Assembly (NCBI GenBank): GCA_017745595.1
Contig: WMBV01000041.1
Coordinates: 1-43,530 of the forward strand
Length of the DNA stretch: 43,530 nucleotides
Direction of reading: 5' to 3'
From: Bordetella petrii
Lineage (GTDB): Bacteria; Pseudomonadota; Gammaproteobacteria; Burkholderiales; Burkholderiaceae_B
Under the pieces are notes generated by a model. The model ran no database searches. It saw only the letters and a list, made by a program, of their open reading frames with translations, and was not told the DNA's origin. Both the position numbers and the translations under genes were made by a program. Positions 36,946 to 43,530 of this stretch are shown in pieces. The first letter of the stretch is position 1. The number at the start of each line of letters is the position of its first letter.

Positions 36946-36957
36946 GTCTGTTTACCT

Positions 36958-39666
36958 TCAGGCGTGATGCGGGTTGGCTTTGGCGGGGTTGATGCCATAC
37001 TTCTTGATGGCCTCGGCCACCTTGGACGCGGGCACCTTGCCCTCGTCGGCCAGGGCGCGCAAGGCGGCCAGCACCACGAAATGACGGTCTACTTCAAAGT
37101 GCTCGCGCAGCTTGTAGCGGAAGTCGGAGCGGCCGAAACCGTCGGTGCCCAGGACGCGGTAGGTGCGGTCTTTGGGCACGAACGGACGGATCTGGTCGGC
37201 GAACAGCTTCATGTAGTCGGTGGACGCGATGATCGGGCCGTCGGTCTTGGCCAGCTGCGTCGTCACGTACGGCACCTGCGGCTGCTTCTGTTCCGGATGC
37301 AGCAGATTGTGGCGTTCGACGTCCAGGCCGTCGCGGCGCAGCTCGGTGAAGCTGGTGACGCTCCACAGGTCGGACGCCACGCCCCAGTCGGCTTCCAGCA
37401 GTTCCTGCGCGGCCATGACTTCGCGCAGGATCGTGCCCGAACCCATCAGCTGCACGCGCTGCTTGCCCTTGCCGTGCGATTTCAGCTTGTACATGCCCTT
37501 GATGATGCCTTCCTCGTCGCCCTTGGTCAGGCCGGGCTGCGGGTAGTTCTCGTTCATCACGGTCAGGTAGTAGTACACGTTCTCCTGGTCTTCGACCATG
37601 CGCTTCAGGCCGTGCTGGATGATGACGGCCAGCTCGTGCCCGAAGGTGGGGTCGTACGACACGCAATTCGGAATGGTCGAGGCCAGGATGTGGCTGTGCC
37701 CGTCTTCGTGCTGCAGGCCCTCGCCATTGAGCGTGGTGCGCCCCGCGGTGCCGCCCAGCAGGAAGCCGCGCGCCTGCATGTCGCCGGCCGCCCAGGCCAG
37801 GTCGCCGACGCGCTGGAACCCGAACATCGAGTAATAGATGTAGAACGGGATCATGATGCGGTTGTTGGTGGAATACGACGTGGCCGCCGCCATCCACGAG
37901 CTCATGGCGCCCGCTTCGTTGATGCCTTCCTGCAGCAATTGGCCGTCGGCCGATTCCTTGTAGTACATCACCTGGTCTTTATCGACCGGGGTGTATTTCT
38001 GCCCTTCGGGCGCATAGATGCCGATCTGGCGGAACAGGCCTTCCATGCCGAAGGTGCGCGACTCGTCGGCCAAAATGGGCACGACGCGCGGGCCGAGTTC
38101 CTTGTCGCGCAGGATCTGGTTGAGCACCCGCACGAACGCCTGGGTGGTCGAGATTTCGCGGCCTTCCGCGGTGGGTTCCAGCACGGCCTTGAAGGCATCC
38201 AGCGCCGGCGCCTTCAGGTTTTCGTCGGACTTGGCGCGACGCTTGGGCAGATAGCCGCCCAGCGCCTTGCGGCGCTCGTGCAGGTACTGCATTTCCGGCG
38301 AATCTTCGGCGGGCTTGAAGTACGGCAGCTTTTCGAGCTGGTCGTCGGGAATCGGAATGGCGAAGCGGTCGCGGAACTCGCGGATCGACTCCAGTTCCAG
38401 CTTCTTCTGCTGGTGGGTGGGGTTCTTGGCCTGGCCGACGTGGCCCATGCCATAGCCCTTGATGGTCTTGGCCAGGATCACGGTGGGCTGGCCCTGGTGC
38501 GTGGTGGCCGCCTTGAAGGCCGCGTACACCTTGTGGGGATCATGGCCGCCGCGGTTCAGGCGCCAGACGTCTTCGTCGCTCATGCGCGACACGGCTTCCA
38601 GCAGCTTGGGATGCTTGCCGAAGAAATGTTCGCGCACGAACTTGCCATCGTTGGCCTTGTAGGCCTGGTATTCGCCGTCGACCGTTTCTTCCATGATCTG
38701 GCGCAGGATGCCTTCCTTGTCGTGCGCCAGCAGCGGGTCCCAGTAGCCGCCCCAGATCAGCTTGATGACATTCCAGCCCGAGCCGCGGAAGTCGCCCTCG
38801 AGTTCCTGGATGATCTTGCCGTTGCCGCGCACCGGGCCGTCCAGGCGCTGCAGGTTGCAGTTGATCACGAAGATCAGGTTGTCGAGCTTTTCGCGCGCGG
38901 CCAGCGAGATGGCGCCCAGCGACTCGGGCTCGTCCATTTCGCCGTCGCCGCAGAATACCCAGACCTTGCGCTTGCTGGTGTCGGCGATGCCACGCGCGTG
39001 CAGGTACTTCAGGAAGCGCGCCTGGTAAATGGCCATCAGCGGGCCCAGGCCCATCGACACCGTGGGAAACTGCCAGAATTCCGGCATCAGCTTGGGGTGG
39101 GGGTACGACGACAGCCCCTTGCCGTCGACTTCCTGGCGGAAATGATCCAGTTGCTCGGCGGTCAGGCGGCCTTCGAGATACGCGCGGCCGTACATGCCGG
39201 GCGAGGTGTGGCCCTGGAAATACACCAGGTCGCCGCCGTGCTCGGCATCTTCGGCGTGCCAGAAATGGTTCTGGCCGCAGCCTATCATGGTGGCCAGCGA
39301 CGCGAACGAGGCAATATGGCCGCCCAGGTCGCCGCCATCGGGCGGATTATGCTTGTTGGCCTTCACCACCATCGCCATGGCGTTCCAGCGCACGTACGAA
39401 CGGATGCGCGATTCCAGCTCGAGGTTGCCGGGGTGCGCCGGCTCGAGCGCGTGCGGGATGGTGTTGACGTAGGCGGTATTGGGCGAAAATGGGATGTGCG
39501 CGCCCGACCGGCGGGCCTCGTCGATCAAGCGTTCCAGCAGGTAATGGGCGCGCTCGGGGCCTTCGCGGTCGAGCACGGCGGCCAGGGCTTCGAGCCACTC
39601 CTGGGTTTCCAGGGTGTCTTCATCATTGGCGGCAGATAGCGCGCGAGCCTGGGCATTAGAGGACAT
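36958..39666 (-). CDS. aceE: Pyruvate dehydrogenase E1 component (homodimeric)
   Basis: Thiamine-diphosphate-dependent decarboxylation of pyruvate and acetylation of E2 lipoyl groups. I start at the ATG ending at 39666 (MSSNAQARALSAAND), with AGGAG 8 bases upstream, giving 902 residues (E. coli 887); the frame runs 25 codons further without a ribosome site. Cofactor motif GDGEMDEPESLGAIS ... VINCNLQRLDGP, substrate-channel region SYDPTFGHELAV. First gene of aceE-aceF-lpdA; dyad operators lie upstream at 39711-39790. Confidence 0.97.
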   Translation of the reverse strand: MSSNAQARALSAANDEDTLETQEWLEALAAVLDREGPERAHYLLERLIDEARRSGAHIPFSPNTAYVNTIPHALEPAHPGNLELESRIRSYVRWNAMAMVVKANKHNPPDGGDLGGHIASFASLATMIGCGQNHFWHAEDAEHGGDLVYFQGHTSPGMYGRAYLEGRLTAEQLDHFRQEVDGKGLSSYPHPKLMPEFWQFPTVSMGLGPLMAIYQARFLKYLHARGIADTSKRKVWVFCGDGEMDEPESLGAISLAAREKLDNLIFVINCNLQRLDGPVRGNGKIIQELEGDFRGSGWNVIKLIWGGYWDPLLAHDKEGILRQIMEETVDGEYQAYKANDGKFVREHFFGKHPKLLEAVSRMSDEDVWRLNRGGHDPHKVYAAFKAATTHQGQPTVILAKTIKGYGMGHVGQAKNPTHQQKKLELESIREFRDRFAIPIPDDQLEKLPYFKPAEDSPEMQYLHERRKALGGYLPKRRAKSDENLKAPALDAFKAVLEPTAEGREISTTQAFVRVLNQILRDKELGPRVVPILADESRTFGMEGLFRQIGIYAPEGQKYTPVDKDQVMYYKESADGQLLQEGINEAGAMSSWMAAATSYSTNNRIMIPFYIYYSMFGFQRVGDLAWAAGDMQARGFLLGGTAGRTTLNGEGLQHEDGHSHILASTIPNCVSYDPTFGHELAVIIQHGLKRMVEDQENVYYYLTVMNENYPQPGLTKGDEEGIIKGMYKLKSHGKGKQRVQLMGSGTILREVMAAQELLEADWGVASDLWSVTSFTELRRDGLDVERHNLLHPEQKQPQVPYVTTQLAKTDGPIIASTDYMKLFADQIRPFVPKDRTYRVLGTDGFGRSDFRYKLREHFEVDRHFVVLAALRALADEGKVPASKVAEAIKKYGINPAKANPHHA

Positions 39667-39975
39667 CGTGTGTCTCCTGTGGGTATTCTGAGCACGCCCG
39701 CCCCGGGATAATGGGTCGGGCAGACCAATGGGTTCCGGCACGGACCGGGGTTATCCCTTGCGTTGCCGTCGATCTGATAGCGTACGGCAAGGGACGCTTA
39801 AGGCGAAGATTAACCCGTCCCACAGAAAATTTCATGTTGCGGTACGGCATTTCGTAATATGGAAAATTGACAAACAACTGAATATTCAGGCCCATCCACC
39901 GGCCGCCTCGGCCCCGCGGCCGCGCAGGCGGCCGCAACAGGCTCTAAAATGCCGGCTCTATACGGCCCGAACGTC
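39667..39975. promoter_or_regulatory. Divergent control region of aceE and the sensor-kinase operon
   Basis: 309 bases. Dyad 1: ATGGGTC (39711-39717) with GACCAAT (39723-39729), one mismatch, 45 bases upstream of aceE; it resembles the GGT/ACC half-sites of GntR-type regulators such as PdhR, but the half-site spacing is longer. Dyad 2: TTGCCGT (39763-39769) with ACGGCAA (39784-39790), perfect, with an arm extension to CCCTTGC/GCAAGGG. On the plus strand TTGACA at 39867-39872 and TAAAAT at 39945-39950 are promoter-like but not correctly spaced to each other. No RNA gene is seen. Confidence 0.45.
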
Positions 39976-41726
39976 ATGTCCAGCCCGCACAAGTCCAATA
40001 TTCCGAATTCGTTCCACGACCACGCCCGGCAGCGCCGGCGCGGGGTGTATTGGGTCACGCCGGCGGTAGTGCTGATTCTTTACCTGTGCGTGATGGGCGC
40101 GTTTTTCTGGTTGCAGCGCCTGCACGACGACAGCGTCATGTTCGTGACCATCGACCAGGAAGTCCGGCAGCAGCGCCTGATCTGGGTCGTGCTGGCCCTG
40201 TCGTGCGTGATCATCATCAGCCTGCTGATGCTGTGGCGCTATACGCGCTTTCGCTCCACCGCCGAAGCCGCCCTGATCGCCGAAACCGGTTTCCGGCGCG
40301 CCATGGAAAACTCCATGTCCACCGGCATGCGCGTGCTCGACATGGAAGGCCGCATCGCCTATGTGAATCCGGCCTTCTGCCGCATGATAGGCTGGAACGA
40401 GGCCGATCTCATCGGCCGCAGCCCGCCCTTTCCCTATTGGGTGCCGGGCCGCCACGAACAGCATCAGCATACGCTCGACGTGCTGACCTCGGGCAAGACG
40501 CCCAGCAGCGGGCTCGAAGTCGAGGCGCAGCGCCGCGACGGCTCGCGTTTCACGGCGCGCATGTATGTGTCGCCGCTGCTCGACCCCAACGGCACGCAGA
40601 TCGGCTGGATGACCTCGATGACGGACATCACCGAGCCCAAGCGCATCCGCGAGGCCCTGACCGCGGCGCACGAACGCTTCATGACCGTGCTGGAAGGCCT
40701 GGACGACGCCATCTCGGTCACCGCCGACACGCACGACGGGCTGGAATTGCTGTTCGCCAACCGCACCTATCGCCGCGTGTTCGGCGCCCAGACGGGCGGC
40801 CACGACGAACTGCTGGCGGGGCGGCGCGGCCGTTTCACCGACGAATCGGTGGAAGTGTTCGCCCCGTCGGTGCAGCGCTGGTTCGAGGTCCATCATCGCA
40901 TGCTGGCCTGGACCGACGGGCGCCGCGTGCGCATGCAGGTGGCGCGCGACATCACCGAGCGCCGCAACCACGAAGAAGCCTCGCGGGTGCAGCAAGAAAA
41001 AATCCAGCTTACCAGCCGCCTGACCACCATGGGTGAAATGGCCTCGTCGCTGGCCCACGAACTGAACCAGCCCCTGACGGCCATCGCCAACTACAGCATG
41101 GGCGCCGTGGCGCTGGTCAAGGCCGGCCACACCAGCCCCACCATGCTGCTGCCTGCGCTGGAAAAAGCCGCGTCGCAGGCCGAGCGCGCGGGCAAGATCA
41201 TCAGCCGCATCCGCGAATTCGTGAAGCGCAGCGAACCGCGCCGCCAGCGCGTGCCCATCAGCCGCATCGTCGACAACGCCATCGGCTTCGCCGAGATCGA
41301 CGCCCGCAAGCGCCGCATCCGCATCGAGCCCTTCGTGCCGTCCAACGCGCCCGACGTGCTGGCCGACCCGATCCTGATCGAGCAAGTACTGCTGAACCTG
41401 CTGAAAAACGGCCTGGAGGCCATGGAAAAAAGCGAGTCCGACGAACTGAAGGTCGCCGTGATCCCGCACGAGCAGCAGATCGAAGTGGCCGTGGTCGACC
41501 GCGGCCATGGCCTGCCCGAACCCGAACGCCTGTTCGAACCCTTCTTCAGCACCAAGTCGCAAGGCCTGGGCATGGGGCTGAACATCTGCCGTACCATTAT
41601 CGAGTCGCATCACGGCCGCCTGTGGGCCGATCCGAACCCCGCCGGCGGTACTATCTTCCGCTTTACCCTGCCCTGCGCCACGTCCGACACACGGACGCAG
41701 AGTGATCAGCCCGAGGAGTTGCACGC

Positions 41727-41730
<4 letters not shown>
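39976..41730 (+). CDS. PAS-domain sensor histidine kinase (FixL/DctB-like)
   Basis: Membrane sensor kinase, 584 residues from the ATG at 39976; an ATG at 39949 in the same frame is possible but overlaps a -10-like TAAAAT. Two membrane helices (about 24-46 and 68-88) with only a ~20-residue periplasmic loop, PAS domain 1 (about 106-225, ending SMTDITEPKRIREAL), and PAS domain 2 (about 232-330, ending VARDITERRNHEEA). The phospho-acceptor His361 lies in SLAHELNQPLTAIANYS; N-box NLLKNGLEAM, G-boxes VVDRGHGLPEPE and GLGMGLNICRTI. The HELNQPL type is shared with FixL. Signal unknown. Stop overlaps the regulator start by 4 bases. Confidence 0.92.
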
Positions 41731-42349
<619 letters not shown>

Positions 42350-42353
<4 letters not shown>

Positions 42354-43228
42354 CCCAGCAGGAACCTTCCACCACGATGCGCGCGGGCGCACGCATCATC
42401 GACGGCGCCGCCCTGGCGCAGCGTATCCGTGAAGACGTCGCGCAGCGCGTGCGGGCGCTGGCCGCCAAGGGCGTGCGACCCGGCCTGGCCGTGGTGCTGG
42501 TGGGCGCCGACCCGGCCTCGCAGGTGTACGTGCGCAACAAGGTGGCGGCCTGCGAAAAGGCGGGACTGTATTCCATCAAAGAACAATACCCGGCCGACAT
42601 GACCGAAGCCGAGCTGCTGGACCGCATCGACGCGCTCAACCGCGATCCGGCCATCCACGGCATTCTGGTGCAGCTGCCCCTGCCGCCTCACATGAGCAGC
42701 CACAAGGTCATCGAAGCCATCGCGGCCGAAAAAGACGTGGACGGCTTCCATGTCAGCAACGCCGGCCTGCTGATGACGGGCCAGCCGCTGTTTCGCCCCT
42801 GCACGCCCTACGGCGTGATGAAAATACTGGAAGCCGAAGGCGTGGCCCTGCGCGGCGCCGAAGCGGTCATCGTGGGCGCCAGCAACATCGTCGGCAAGCC
42901 CATGGCCATGCTGCTGCTGCAGGCCGGGGCCACCATCACGATCTGCAATTCCAAGACCCGCGACCTGACCGCCCAGACCCGCCGCGCCGACGTGCTGGTG
43001 GTCGCCACCGGCAAGCCGGGCATGATCACCGGCGACATGATCAAGCCGGGCGCGGTGGTGATCGACGTGGGCATCAACCGCGGCGCCGACGGCAAGCTGT
43101 GCGGCGACGTCGACTTCGCCTCGGCGCGCGAGGTAGCGGGCGCCATCACCCCGGTGCCGGGCGGCGTGGGCCCCATGACCATCGCCATGCTGCTGGTCAA
43201 CACCGTCGAAGCCGCCGAAAGGGTGTAA
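42350..43228 (+). CDS. folD: Bifunctional methylenetetrahydrofolate dehydrogenase/cyclohydrolase FolD
   Basis: Interconverts 5,10-methylene-, methenyl- and 10-formyl-tetrahydrofolate with NADP, supplying one-carbon units. 292 residues. Catalytic Tyr/Lys in [43 protein letters not shown]; dinucleotide site [13 protein letters not shown]-terminal [16 protein letters not shown]. The ATG at 42350 overlaps the regulator stop by 4 bases; an internal Met at codon 10 ([10 protein letters not shown]) is closer to the usual N-terminus and could also be used. Followed by a hairpin doublet broken by an IS. Confidence 0.97.
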
Positions 43229-43253
43229 TCCCCCGAAGCGCTGCGCTTCCCCA

Positions 43254-43340
43254 GGTGTCTGACTCCCGCCAGGGTGTCAGACACCGAGGTGCGCAATGGT
43301 TGCCTCAAACAGGCGGTGTCTGACACCCTGCGGGAGTCAG
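43254..43340. repeat. Hairpin-repeat doublet 4, right unit truncated by an IS
   Basis: Forward unit 43254-43285 (32 bases) complete; reverse unit begins at 43315 after a 29-base centre but stops at 43340, lacking the last five bases (ACACC). The following TGAACC starts the insertion sequence. Placed 25 bases after folD. Confidence 0.9.
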
Positions 43341-43530
43341 TGAACCTGTTCCGTTGAAACGGACGCCAGGAAGCGATATTTTCATCGCATTCTGGAGGTT
43401 CCTATGCACTATGTGACCCGTCGTCAGTTCACCGACGATTTCAAGGCCCAGGCTATCGCGCTGGCCGAATCGATCGGGCCCACCAAGGCCGCCCAGCAAC
43501 TGGAGATGTCAACCAAGACGCTGGCCAACT
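43341..43530 (+). mobile_element. Left end of an IS3-like insertion sequence (incomplete)
   Basis: Begins TGAACCTGTTCCGTTGAAAC, with the 5'-TG typical of IS3-family ends, exactly where the hairpin repeat breaks off. A 63-base leader with a GGAGG ribosome site precedes an OrfA-type transposase gene. The right end, inverted repeat partner and target duplication lie outside the window. Confidence 0.75.
43404..43530 (+). CDS. IS3-family transposase OrfA, N-terminal part (cut by window edge)
   Basis: Starts MHYVTRRQFTDDFKAQAIAL at 43404 with GGAGG 5 bases upstream, and runs 42 codons to the window end. RRQFTDDFK followed by a predicted helix-turn-helix (GPTKAAQQLEMSTKTLAN) is the usual N-terminus of the OrfA DNA-binding protein of IS3/IS911-like elements. 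The catalytic OrfB part is not in the window. Subgroup cannot be assigned. Confidence 0.8.
   Translation, partial: MHYVTRRQFTDDFKAQAIALAESIGPTKAAQQLEMSTKTLAN

Noticed and set aside
36619-39639. A 1006-codon open frame on plus opposite aceE, and similar long frames opposite cheA (24110-27034), flhF (13279-15585) and flgK (2265-3797)
   Set aside because: They mirror codon bias of the true genes in high-GC DNA; their translations are His/Arg/Gln-rich, low in complexity, and match no family.

Overview
The window (about 66% GC by eye) comes from a motile betaproteobacterium of the Alcaligenaceae, most likely Bordetella (B. petrii-like) or Achromobacter. The evidence is the Bordetella-type flagellin N-terminus, an FlhDC-controlled flagellar/chemotaxis cluster, an E3 subunit with its own lipoyl domain, and the aceE-aceF-lpdA operon next to a FixLJ-like pair and folD. 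The genus is inferred from remembered family features; no search was run.

Layout. 1-814: 5' part of a chemoreceptor gene (minus strand). 871-11129: flgBCDEFGHIJKL, read leftwards. 11130-11305: divergent control region. 11306-12934: flgA, flgM, flgN on plus, with a good sigma-28 promoter before flgM. 13144-29595: a long minus-strand run read leftwards from the master regulator: flhD, flhC, motA, motB, a CheY-like gene, cheA, cheW, a chemoreceptor, cheR, cheB, cheY, cheZ, flhB, flhA, flhF. 29596-29932: an AT-rich divergent control region. 29933-32001: fliA (sigma-28) and flagellin fliC on plus, fliC with its own sigma-28 promoter and an intrinsic terminator. 32365-33237: a phosphonopyruvate hydrolase. 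33392-39666: lpdA, aceF and aceE (pyruvate dehydrogenase complex) on minus. 39976-43228: sensor kinase, FixJ-like regulator and folD on plus, each overlapping the next by 4 bases. 43341-43530: left end of an IS3-like insertion sequence cut by the window edge.

Working together: FlhDC should switch on the basal-body and export operons. FliA then drives flgM and fliC, held back by FlgM until the hook is finished. The che genes and two receptors steer the MotAB-driven motor. The right-hand third is central carbon metabolism: pyruvate (also the product of phosphonopyruvate hydrolysis) feeds the dehydrogenase complex.

The most unusual content is a family of 31-34 base hairpin repeats, 13 full or nearly full copies here. 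Outside genes they always occur as an inverted doublet with a 27-29 base centre (four doublets, REPIN/BIME-like), each beyond the 3' end of a gene. Five more copies lie inside aceF and lpdA, all in one orientation and one reading frame, and add decapeptides such as [10 protein letters not shown] to the linkers after lipoyl domains. A 343-base stretch carrying the lipoyl domain and two repeats is identical in aceF and lpdA, and the insertion sequence at the right edge interrupts one doublet arm. This looks like a mobile palindromic element family that has become part of the pyruvate dehydrogenase proteins.
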